The notes under the pieces were generated by a model. It saw only the letters and a list, made by a program, of their open reading frames with translations, was not told the origin of the DNA and did not search any database. A DNA stretch of 64,000 bases from an uncultured Paludibaculum sp. (GTDB lineage Bacteria > Acidobacteriota > Terriglobia > Bryobacterales > Bryobacteraceae). Each line of letters begins with the position of its first letter. The first letter of the stretch is position 1. The translations under genes were made by a program, and so were the position numbers. Where the stretch lies: positions 1,742,501 through 1,806,500 of the forward strand of contig NZ_OY762269.1 of NCBI RefSeq assembly GCF_963665245.1, read 5' to 3'. This document shows positions 37,101-44,354 of this stretch, in pieces.

Positions 37101-38939
37101 GGCGGCGCGTCGAGCACGTGGAAGCAATTGGGTTCATGGACGGTGCCGGGCGCGGTGGCAAACGTGGCTCCTGTGGCCGCGTCGGTGAGTCCCGCGAGCG
37201 GTAGCGGGAGTGCGCAGGTGCTCACCTTTACCTATACCGACGCCAACGGAGCTACGGACATCGCGGTGGCGCGGGTGTTGGTCAATGCGCAGCAGACGGC
37301 GTCGGCGGGGTGCTATTTCGAGGTGGACCGTGCCGCCGGTGTGGTGTGGTTGGCTGATGACAGCGGCAATGTGTGGGCGTCTTCGGCCCATCTGGGGACG
37401 AGCGACGTAGCGAGCAACAGCCAATGTTCGGTGCACGGCGAAGGGTCGTCGATCGCGGTGAATGGAGTCACGCTGACTCTGACTGTGAACGTGAGTTTCC
37501 AGGCGGCGTTCAACGGAGCGAAGAGCGTCTATGCGAATGCCACGGATAGCTCGGGGTTGACGAGCACCTCGCCGCAACTCGGCGCCTACACGGTGGTGGC
37601 GGCGAACCTGCAGCCGACAGGGCCCGTATCGGTGTCGCCGGCGTCGGGCAGCGGGTCGAGCCAGATATTCACATTTGTCTTCGCGGATCCTCGAGGGGCG
37701 GCGGACCTGACATGGTTGCGAGTTCTTGTTCACGCGCAGCAGACGGCGGTGAGCGGCTGCTATGTGGAAGTGGATCCGGTGGCCCTGGTGGCGTATCTGT
37801 ACGACGACGCGGGCGCGGGGTATACGGCGGCGCGGTTGGACAGCAGCGACACGGTGCAGAACAGCCAGTGCAAGATTTCAGGCACGGGCAGCAGCGTTGC
37901 GTTGACCGGCACGCAGGCGACGCTGTTGTTGAATGTCACATTCCAGCCGGCGTTTGCCGGGATGAAGAGCGTCTGGGCGAATGCGAGCGACAGGGCCGGG
38001 TTTACCAGCGCGTCGCCGCAGTTGGGGACGTACAGTGTGGCGCTGCCGGCCGGCCAGGCGTTAGGCGCGGTGTCGGTATCGCCGGCGAGTGGCAGCGGCG
38101 CGTCCCAGGTGTTCAGCTTCGTGTTTGCCGACCCCAAGGGTTCGAACGACCTGGCCTGGATGCGAGTGCTGATCCATGGACAGCAGGTGGCTGCCGACGG
38201 GTGCTACATCGCGGTGGAGCGGTCGACGAGTATCATCTACCTGGCCGATGACGCGGGCGTGAATTGGACGCAGGCGCGCATGGGGACCTCGGACGTGGCG
38301 ACGAACAGCCAGTGCAGCGTCAGCGGAGCTCCGTCTTCGATGACACTGAGCGGGACTTCGGCCACGGTGGTGTTGGGTATCTCGTTCACGGCGGCGTTCA
38401 ATGGCGGGCGAAAAATCTGGGCGAACGCGACAGACAGTACGGGCGCTACCAGCAGTTCACCCCAGATTGGCACGTACACCGTGGCGGCGACCGGCGGGAA
38501 CCAGGCTCCGCTGCCGGTATCGGTGACTCCGGCGAGTGGCAGCGGATCGAGGCAGGTGTTCACGTTCATTTACAGCGACGGCAATGGGGGGACTGACATC
38601 GAGACGCCAAGGATGCTGATTCACTCAGCCCAGACGGCGGAGCATAGCTGCTACTTCCTGCTGACGAGATCCACCGGGAGGTTGTCGCTGGCCGATGATG
38701 CGGGCGTGAATTGGACGCAGGCACGCCTGAGCGCGAACGAGACAGTGCAGAACAGCCAGTGTGTCCTCTATGGCGCGACTTCCTCAATGTCGACGGCGGG
38801 CAACAGTCTGGCGGTCTCGGTAGACGTGGGCTTCAAGGCTGACTTCACCGGCGCCAGGAATGTCTGGGCGAATGCGACGGATCTGGCCGGCTTGACCAGC
38901 GCGTCGCCGCTGTTGGGGTTGTATACGGTCACGCCGTAG
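34173..38939 (+). CDS. Giant secreted beta-propeller (SBBP-type) repeat protein with six C-terminal modules
   Basis: 1588 residues. A hydrophobic signal-like stretch LTVLVGVALWGGPAVWGA is near residues 32-50, then an N-terminal domain seen in acidobacterial SBBP proteins (LYPGIDLHLSGARGWLKSEYVVAPGADP). From about 250 to 690 come propeller repeats of the VAVDAAGYVYLAGYT...FPV type. From about 700 to the end are six modules of about 147 residues, each starting V(S/T)P.SG(S/T)G and containing a Cys near SCxxxV or GCY plus NSQC, a likely disulfide pair per module. Starts 35 bp after the GT2 gene. Probable surface or extracellular scaffold; function unknown. Confidence 0.85.
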   Translation: MRLVTGTAWSTKPAACGFGATTNRLEGKRAFLTVLVGVALWGGPAVWGAPQVGGGFLAPGLPLTFQESGAGEWTARGGSVQARINASGLQLWDGSHSMGVTYEGRGAGVRVEGGAVASGTVNLLLGRSPDGWRTNVAAYDSLWMRGLYPGIDLHLSGARGWLKSEYVVAPGADPQRIRIRYAPAYRVMVDAGGALRIETETGVWQEAAPLIYQVMGGRVRTVGGRYVVRADGTAGFEVDEYDRGRPLVIDPVVTFSSLVGGSGASAATGVAVDAAGYVYLAGYTDAANLPVQSPVAGRASGVDAYVAKIQPSTGRLIYATYIGGTGDDRAFSVAVDATGAAYVTGWTTSTNFPVASAAQAAISGYKDAFVLKLNPAGSAFVFSTYFGGTGSEAGNAVALTATMLWIGGDSSSASLPSGNGWRNTNGGMQDGFLARYSQTGTLLGSTMLGGGGDDSVKAVVVDGQGNVFAGGATGSSNMNFPLGGLQTSLKGSQDGFVVKFDATAVQMVAGTYLGGTRGDVSNPEMVLGLAVDTVGNVYATGMTPSSDFPLVAAWSGTLSGLQDAYVARLVNGLNALTWSTLVGGSGKESGTCIGVDASGVVVVGGSTTSSNFPVVGGTQTATGGGSDGFVLRMSADGTSVPFSTYAGGSAADGVAALALGPAGTIHVAGQSGSGDYPRKNPAQAVTGSALRLFATRIAVGVLPTLVSVSPNAGAGSLQAFTFSATHPSGAAQIGTLELMVGPAAGSAQVCRIRYDRSTGLLGLATDTGLTWTTVAVGSGAAVGNSQCTLTGSGATVVSSGNTLTVTATVSFAAGFAGAWQTYLNGSAVSGEETGFAPAGMWTAVAMTNQAPTASLVTPSSGTGASGQFSVVFSDANGGADITTGRVIVHTSATDVNSCSVRVQRATGLIELAADAGSSWTSGAAGSPGTLQNSQCQVKLAGSTITVSGSTLTVLLDMVFQPAFVGGRTVYGMATDAGGASSTWKQLGSWTVPGAVANVAPVAASVSPASGSGSAQVLTFTYTDANGATDIAVARVLVNAQQTASAGCYFEVDRAAGVVWLADDSGNVWASSAHLGTSDVASNSQCSVHGEGSSIAVNGVTLTLTVNVSFQAAFNGAKSVYANATDSSGLTSTSPQLGAYTVVAANLQPTGPVSVSPASGSGSSQIFTFVFADPRGAADLTWLRVLVHAQQTAVSGCYVEVDPVALVAYLYDDAGAGYTAARLDSSDTVQNSQCKISGTGSSVALTGTQATLLLNVTFQPAFAGMKSVWANASDRAGFTSASPQLGTYSVALPAGQALGAVSVSPASGSGASQVFSFVFADPKGSNDLAWMRVLIHGQQVAADGCYIAVERSTSIIYLADDAGVNWTQARMGTSDVATNSQCSVSGAPSSMTLSGTSATVVLGISFTAAFNGGRKIWANATDSTGATSSSPQIGTYTVAATGGNQAPLPVSVTPASGSGSRQVFTFIYSDGNGGTDIETPRMLIHSAQTAEHSCYFLLTRSTGRLSLADDAGVNWTQARLSANETVQNSQCVLYGATSSMSTAGNSLAVSVDVGFKADFTGARNVWANATDLAGLTSASPLLGLYTVTP

Positions 38940-38945
38940 ACGCGG

Positions 38946-39824
38946 CTAGACTGAGTACTTGTGCGTCAGGCTACGGAGTTCGGCGAGGCCTTTGGGGACG
39001 GCGATGGCGCTCGGCTCCTTGGCTTCGTATTCGAGCGAGAGATAGCCTTTGTAACCGCCCGCGCCGATGAGTTTGATGACGCGATCCCAGTCCTGCGGCC
39101 CGGTCTTGCCGTCGTCATAGGTCATCTCGGCTTTCACCTGGACGTTGACGGCGTGCGGTAGGCATTTCTGCATCTGCTCGAAGGCGTGATCCTTGAAGTT
39201 GCCGGTGTCCAGGTTGATGCCGACCCACGGAGAGTTCACCTTGCCCACCATTTCGAGAATGCGGTCAGCGCGCGTGCAGATGCCGCCGTGATTCTCCAGA
39301 CCGAGGATGATACCCTTGGCGGCGGCAAGGTCGGCTCCGCGCTTCAGGCACTCGACGACCCAAGGGACGGCCTGTTCTTCCGTGGCGGTCTTGGGGACGG
39401 TGCCGCCGAAGACGCGGATGTGGGTGGCGCCGAGCATGTCAGCGATGTCGACCCAGCGACCGATGGAGGCGACTTCGGCGTCGCGATCGGCCTGATTGGG
39501 CTTGGTGAGTTCGGTGCGGACGGCGATGGAGTAGATGGAGACGCCGTTGCGGTAGGCGAGGCGGCGGAGATTGTGGAGCCACTCCGGACTGGTGTTGGGG
39601 AACCAGTAGACCGTCATGTCGATGCCGTCGATGTTCCATTCGACGCACTTGGCGATGAGGTCCTCGTAGGTCATCGACTTGTCCTGCAGTTCCTTGCGGA
39701 AGGAATAGGCGCAGATAGCCGGCTTCATGCGGGCGTGGCCGGCGGGGGCGGCTTGGGTGGATTGAGGCACGAGGCTTGCGGCGGCCGCGGCGGAAGTAGA
39801 GGAGAGGAAGGCACGACGGTTCAT
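38946..39824 (-). CDS. Exported sugar phosphate isomerase/epimerase
   Basis: 292 residues. TAT-like leader MNRRAFLSSTSAAAAASLV, then a xylose-isomerase-like TIM barrel: CVEWNIDGIDMTVYW, LGATHIRVFGGTV, GIILGLENHGGICTRAD (metal Glu), WVGINLDTGNFKD (metal Asp), VNVQVKAEM, YKGYLSLEYEAKEPS (Glu). All metal-ligand positions of the family are visible. Substrate unknown. Convergent with the giant repeat protein; followed upstream by the phosphodiesterase on the same strand. Confidence 0.88.
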   Translation of the reverse strand: MNRRAFLSSTSAAAAASLVPQSTQAAPAGHARMKPAICAYSFRKELQDKSMTYEDLIAKCVEWNIDGIDMTVYWFPNTSPEWLHNLRRLAYRNGVSIYSIAVRTELTKPNQADRDAEVASIGRWVDIADMLGATHIRVFGGTVPKTATEEQAVPWVVECLKRGADLAAAKGIILGLENHGGICTRADRILEMVGKVNSPWVGINLDTGNFKDHAFEQMQKCLPHAVNVQVKAEMTYDDGKTGPQDWDRVIKLIGAGGYKGYLSLEYEAKEPSAIAVPKGLAELRSLTHKYSV

Positions 39825-39858
39825 CGGTATCGATGGTATCGCAGCGCGCCGGCCCTGA

Positions 39859-41571
39859 TTAGCGGATCGGAGATGGCGCCTTGGCGTTTGGGGGCGGTGC
39901 TATGCCCAGAAGGTCGCTGATGAGGGGGGCGATCTGGATGGAACGGAGTTGGGGCCACTTCGTCGCTGGCTTGATGCGCGGACCTCGCAGGATGCAGATG
40001 GCCAGCATGTCGGAGCGGGTGGGGAGGAAGCCATGGACACCGCGGGGCTTTGTGTTGGCGTCGAAGATCGCTGGATTCGGCCGGCCGGAGGCCGCGTAGC
40101 CGGGGGCGAGATCGAAGTAAAGATCGCCACCGGCGGGGCCTCCGATGCCGTACTTCGCGCCGTCGTGCTCCGGCGTGAAGAAGGACGTGAAGACCGGTTT
40201 GCCGTTCTCCTGAGTTGCGGCCAAAGCCTGACGCGCCTGTTCGACGACTTTGGGGCGATCGGCAGGGGTGACCGTACCGCCCTTCCAATCCATTGTGTTT
40301 ACCAGGATTGAGTTGTATAGGTAGACGGCCTTGTCACCGAGTCCGGCCTGCTTGAGTACCTGGTGTATGGAGACATAGCGCGTTACAGGGGCCATGCCGT
40401 GGTCGGAGACCCAGAGGAGGTGGTCGGATTTGCGGGCGAGTCTGGCGAAGTCGGCGGCTCCGCGATTGACAGCGATGTAACCCCAACGGCGGTATTGGTC
40501 CACGGCTTTGTCGCCGTTGCGGGCGCGGCCAAGCCAGGCATGCTCGAACTCGTCGGGGAAGGGGAGGTAGCTCTGGAGGAAGCGCGGCTGGTAGTGGGCG
40601 TGGAGCCAGGCGGCATGGCGGGTTAACTGGCGGATGACGAGCTCGACGGCTTCGAGGTACTCGGGTTCGCTGAGGCCGCCCTGCTGCATGAGCGCTTCGG
40701 GGCCATTGCCGATGAAGCCTCCGGCGTCGTGGAAGAGGGCTGGCAAGGTCTCCGTCATGCCCAATTCCTGAAGCGGCGAAACATAGAGACGGAACGTGGA
40801 TGGGCTGAGTTCGAAGAGGCGGAAATAGAGGACAGCGGGCACCGGTTGGGCGATGGAGAGGCCGGCGCTGAAGTAGCGCGCGAGCGGACGGCGGCGGGGC
40901 AGTTCCGTTTCGACTGGGGCCGGACGGACGTCGACAAACTCCTTGGACCCAGCGAGAGAGACCCGCAGGCCGCCGCTGCGGCGTTCGGCTCGCAGGGAGA
41001 GGGGGCCGTGTTTGATCTGGATGGCTCCGTCGGGGAGGACGCCCGTGTTCTTGGGGGTGAAGAGACCGTGAGGTGCGAGGAGGCGTGTCTGGTATCCGTT
41101 AAGGACAACGGCTCCGTGGCCGGAGTTCATCGGAGTGAACGGGTAGCCCTGGGTTGGCTGATGAGCGACGGCGGAGCGGCCTTGGCGGGCTGCGGTGACC
41201 CAGATGGCTTCGGAGTCGAGTTGGGTGGAGAGGAAGCCGTTGCCCCGTTCGAGGATGGTGTGAGCGGCGCGTGGAAGGATCGGCGGATTGTTGGTGGCGA
41301 TGTGGTTGACGTCGCCATAGCAGCCCGTCCATAGGGCGGCGTGCGAGTTCGCGGTAGTGGAGGGGAAGGCGGCCTGCATGCCGGCGGAGATGGCTCCATG
41401 GGCGGCGGTGTCGCGGAGGACGGTGAGTTCCTGGGCGACGGGTTCCGTTGTGAGGGCCTGATAGCCGAGGCCGTCGAAGGAGACCATGACGACGCGTTGT
41501 CCGTGGAGGGCTAGCGAAGAGATGGAAAGGAAGAGAAAGGAGGTGAGGATGGGACGTACTTCTTGGAGCAT
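39859..41571 (-). CDS. Type I phosphodiesterase/nucleotide pyrophosphatase family protein
   Basis: 570 residues, alkaline-phosphatase superfamily. Signal peptide about 1-24 (TSFLFLSISSLALHG), first metal site VVMVSFDGLGYQAL, catalytic region AFPSTTANSHAALWTGCYGDVNHI with the Thr nucleophile, and later metal ligands WVSDHGMAPV and FTPEHDGAKYG. Secreted, likely hydrolysing phosphodiesters or phosphonates outside the cytoplasm. It precedes the epimerase on the same strand with a 34-bp gap, so they may be co-transcribed. Confidence 0.87.
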   Translation of the reverse strand: MLQEVRPILTSFLFLSISSLALHGQRVVMVSFDGLGYQALTTEPVAQELTVLRDTAAHGAISAGMQAAFPSTTANSHAALWTGCYGDVNHIATNNPPILPRAAHTILERGNGFLSTQLDSEAIWVTAARQGRSAVAHQPTQGYPFTPMNSGHGAVVLNGYQTRLLAPHGLFTPKNTGVLPDGAIQIKHGPLSLRAERRSGGLRVSLAGSKEFVDVRPAPVETELPRRRPLARYFSAGLSIAQPVPAVLYFRLFELSPSTFRLYVSPLQELGMTETLPALFHDAGGFIGNGPEALMQQGGLSEPEYLEAVELVIRQLTRHAAWLHAHYQPRFLQSYLPFPDEFEHAWLGRARNGDKAVDQYRRWGYIAVNRGAADFARLARKSDHLLWVSDHGMAPVTRYVSIHQVLKQAGLGDKAVYLYNSILVNTMDWKGGTVTPADRPKVVEQARQALAATQENGKPVFTSFFTPEHDGAKYGIGGPAGGDLYFDLAPGYAASGRPNPAIFDANTKPRGVHGFLPTRSDMLAICILRGPRIKPATKWPQLRSIQIAPLISDLLGIAPPPNAKAPSPIR

Positions 41572-41951
41572 GCGCGCTGTCGATTCCCGCCGAATGGGGC
41601 TACCTTCTACGATAGCTGGAGCGATGGGATCCAGGTTGGAAGATTGTGCTGATGCGGAGAGACCCGTCCTTCGCGGCAGCGTCAGATTGTGGGATGGCCG
41701 GACGGTGGCGCGTTGCTTCCCGCTGCTTCCCTCGTGAGGCTGGTGGCCTGGCGGTCGCCGGTCGCAGCGTGCCTCGCTGTACCGGACTCAGTATGGGCGT
41801 CTTTTTCACTCCCCCACGCCTGCCGTGGCGTATGCGCGAGGCGTGGCAGATGGAACCCACTTGTTCCGACGGTGTCTATACGATTGGCTTGGCAGAGCGC
41901 CAATGTGCGGATCGGTCCCGCCGTTCGCTCCGTCATCCCGGGAGGGCGAAC
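41572..41951. other. 380-bp divergent intergenic region
   Basis: Between the phosphodiesterase start and the hydrolase start. Reading frames run through it, but nothing resembles a protein family. A hairpin with an 8-bp stem CCACGCCT/AGGCGTGG lies at 41814-41821/41839-41846. Promoters for both genes must lie here but none is obvious. Confidence 0.5.
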
Positions 41952-42842
41952 ATGAGCGTTCCTGCCTATTATCCATACCGGTCCTTGGCCGTTAGGGATG
42001 AGTACTTCGCGCACTACGATTCACTGGCCGCCAGGGATTGGCCTGTCGTTTCCGAAGAGCGCATGGTTCCCACGTCGGGCGGCGCCACGTTCGTCCGTAT
42101 CAGTGGCCCAAGCGGAGCCCCTCCTTTGGTCTTGTTGCCGGGCGCGGGGGCGACATCCCTGATGTGGGCTCCGAACGTCCGGAGCCTGTCGCAGGCTTAC
42201 CGCACGTTTGCCGTTGACCAGATGGGGGAGCTCGGCCGGAGCACGTGTACCCAGCCAGTGCGCAACCTCGACGACCTGGTGCGCTGGCTGGATGAACTGT
42301 TCGACGGGCTGGAGCTGAGCGGCGGGATCAACCTGGCGGGGCTTTCCTACGGGGGCGCGCTGACGGCGCAGTACGCGCTGCGATTTCCCAAACGGCTTCG
42401 CAAAGCGATCCTGTTGGCCCCTGGAGCCACGGTGTTACGGCTCGGCGCGGGCTTCGTGATTCATCTTGTCCTGGCTGCCGTCGCCAGCCGCCGTGGATTG
42501 CCGCTGCTTTTTCGATGGCTGTTCGAGGACATGATCCGCAAAGACCCCGCCTGGCTGGACGCGACACTCAAAGAGATCTTCATCCTTATGCACGAGTTGC
42601 AGCGGCGCAAGACCCCGATTCCGCCAGTGATCAGCGACGCGGAATGGGGTGGGCTTTCGGTGCCAACCCTGTTTCTGGTGGGTGAACACGAGAAGATCTA
42701 CTCGGCGCGGAAGGCCGTGGAGCGTCTGAAGCGAGTGGCTCCTCAGGTCCGCTCAACGATTGTGCCTGGCGCCGGGCACGATTTGACGTTTGTGCAGGCG
42801 GACGTGGTGAACCGGCTGATCATCGAGTTTCTTGACGGCTGA
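41952..42842 (+). CDS. Alpha/beta-hydrolase fold protein
   Basis: 296 residues from ATG 41952, chosen because GGGAGG precedes it; the longer in-frame extension has no protein-like character. Oxyanion/beta-strand segment PLVLLPGAGATSLMW, nucleophile elbow GLSYGGAL (Ser), acid near VPTLFLVGEHEKIYS and catalytic His in PGAGHDLTF. Likely an esterase or related hydrolase; substrate unknown. Confidence 0.88.
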   Translation: MSVPAYYPYRSLAVRDEYFAHYDSLAARDWPVVSEERMVPTSGGATFVRISGPSGAPPLVLLPGAGATSLMWAPNVRSLSQAYRTFAVDQMGELGRSTCTQPVRNLDDLVRWLDELFDGLELSGGINLAGLSYGGALTAQYALRFPKRLRKAILLAPGATVLRLGAGFVIHLVLAAVASRRGLPLLFRWLFEDMIRKDPAWLDATLKEIFILMHELQRRKTPIPPVISDAEWGGLSVPTLFLVGEHEKIYSARKAVERLKRVAPQVRSTIVPGAGHDLTFVQADVVNRLIIEFLDG

Positions 42843-42901
42843 AGGCGTCACAGAGGTGGGATCGAGATGCCAACAGCCATTGCGTTGGCTATGCTAAACG
42901 C

Positions 42902-43117
42902 ATGGAGCTGATCTTCGAAATTCGCGACGCCGAGGAGGGCGGTTTTTACGCCCGCGCCTTGGGGTACGCGATTTTTGCCGAAGCGGAGACGTGGGACGAG
43001 CTCCGCGCCAACGTATTGGAGGCTGTGTCGCTGCATTTTGAAGATGCTGACGAGCGGCCTCGGCTGGTGCAGATGCACTACGTCAAGGACGAATTGATAC
43101 CAGTGGAAGCCGCGTGA
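42902..43117 (+). CDS. hicB: HicB-like antitoxin
   Basis: 71 residues, MELIFEIRDAEEGGFYARALGYAIFAEAETWDELRANVLEAV, the partially degraded RNase-H-like fold of HicB. It lacks the C-terminal DNA-binding extension found in longer HicB proteins. Its stop overlaps the hicA start by ATGA (43114-43117). Antitoxin role inferred from family and pairing. Confidence 0.8.
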   Translation: MELIFEIRDAEEGGFYARALGYAIFAEAETWDELRANVLEAVSLHFEDADERPRLVQMHYVKDELIPVEAA

Positions 43118-43350
43118 AGACGCCGCGACGAGTTTCCGCTGATGGTCTGATTCGTACTCTGGGGTACTTCGGGTACCTGGTGATTCGGCAGAGAGGAAGC
43201 CACGTCCGGTTGCAGTACCCGGGACCTCCCGTACATTCTATTACGGTGCCCCTTCACGATCCCCTGAAGGTCGGCACCCTTCATGGGATTCTCTCTGAGG
43301 TGGCAGAGCGGCGTGGCGTCACAATGGACGCTCTGATTCAATCGCTCTGA
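43114..43350 (+). CDS. hicA: HicA-like mRNA interferase toxin
   Basis: 78 residues. The dsRNA-binding-like fold has the catalytic His context VIRQRGSHVRLQYP, then HSITVPLHDPLKVGTLHGILSEVA, as in HicA toxins that cleave mRNA. Order is antitoxin first, toxin second, with translational overlap. The 3' 13 bp overlap the convergent membrane-protein gene. Confidence 0.87.
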   Translation: MKTPRRVSADGLIRTLGYFGYLVIRQRGSHVRLQYPGPPVHSITVPLHDPLKVGTLHGILSEVAERRGVTMDALIQSL

Positions 43351-44261
43351 AAAGGAGCGGCAGTGTCGAACAGTTCTCGCCACGAGGCGTCCAGGGTTGT
43401 CCAGCGATCGGGACCCGTGTTGTCTCTTTCGGATAGCGACAGTGAGCCATGGCCTCCGGCGCAGAGGAGTTCGGTGGTCGCGGGCTCGAAGACACTGCCC
43501 CAAGAGCCTACCGATACCGGCATGTCCAGCAAACGCAGACAGACCGGGCAGCGGCGGCGCTGATCGGTGATGCACCAGCGAGTGGCCGCTCCGAAACCGG
43601 CTACGAAGACGATGGCCAGGACCAAGCCGCCGCCCAGAACCCTGAGCGCTTCCGGACGCAGCACGGAGCGAAGGGTGGATCCGCCTTCAAACCACAGGAC
43701 CGTCAGGGCAGTCTGGATGGACATCGTCTTTAGCAGCAGATGCGTCCAATAACGCCAGCCGGATTGAGGAACAGGCAGGCGGTTGAATACCAGCAGCATG
43801 ACAGCGATGAGGACGGCCAGCGCGAGCGGGGCAAGATAGGCCGCGACGACGTCGCCGCGCGGGTCGTAGTGGATGTGCGGGCGGAGCGTCACAGGTAACG
43901 GCCTGGCGTTCAGGACTAGATCGGCCACGCGCCGGATGACCTGGAAGCCTCGGGAAAGAACGCCGGTTGATCCGATGATGAGAAGCGCGGCGAAGATGGG
44001 GCACCAGGGCCCGCGTAGGGCGTGAAGGATCTGGTCGCGGCGGAACCGGAGTTCCAGGGCGTCGGCCCAGGCTCCGCGGCAATAGCGTGCGGCCAGGGCG
44101 GCGGCTTCGTTGGTAAGTTCGCCGCGCTCGGCGAGGATCCACCAGTCGTGAAGGCCCGACTGCCATTGTTTCCGCCAGGCGGTACGGAGAGGGGCCGGGC
44201 ACAGGAAGCTCGCCAGACGCAGAAGGACGCGGTATACGAGTGGTGGCGCGGGCGAGCTCAT
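43338..44261 (-). CDS. Membrane protein of unknown function
   Basis: 307 residues. The N-terminal region LLRLASFLCPAPLRTAWRKQWQSGLHDWW resembles the prefix domain of acidobacterial permease-type proteins. Four or so hydrophobic segments follow (WCPIFAALLIIGSTGVL, LAPLALAVLIAVMLLVF, LGGGLVLAIVFVAGFGAA) and a C-terminal region with a Cys pair RRRCPVCLRLL that could bind zinc. No firm family. Convergent with hicA, overlapping it by 13 bp. Confidence 0.72.
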   Translation of the reverse strand: MSSPAPPLVYRVLLRLASFLCPAPLRTAWRKQWQSGLHDWWILAERGELTNEAAALAARYCRGAWADALELRFRRDQILHALRGPWCPIFAALLIIGSTGVLSRGFQVIRRVADLVLNARPLPVTLRPHIHYDPRGDVVAAYLAPLALAVLIAVMLLVFNRLPVPQSGWRYWTHLLLKTMSIQTALTVLWFEGGSTLRSVLRPEALRVLGGGLVLAIVFVAGFGAATRWCITDQRRRCPVCLRLLDMPVSVGSWGSVFEPATTELLCAGGHGSLSLSERDNTGPDRWTTLDASWRELFDTAAPFQSD

Positions 44262-44354
44262 GCGACCTCCTTTCCCGGTACTGGTCTCCGAGATAGACGC
44301 CGATGGGCTGTTCGAAGTTCCTGGCTCGACGGATAGAGATTGAGACGTGCCGGA

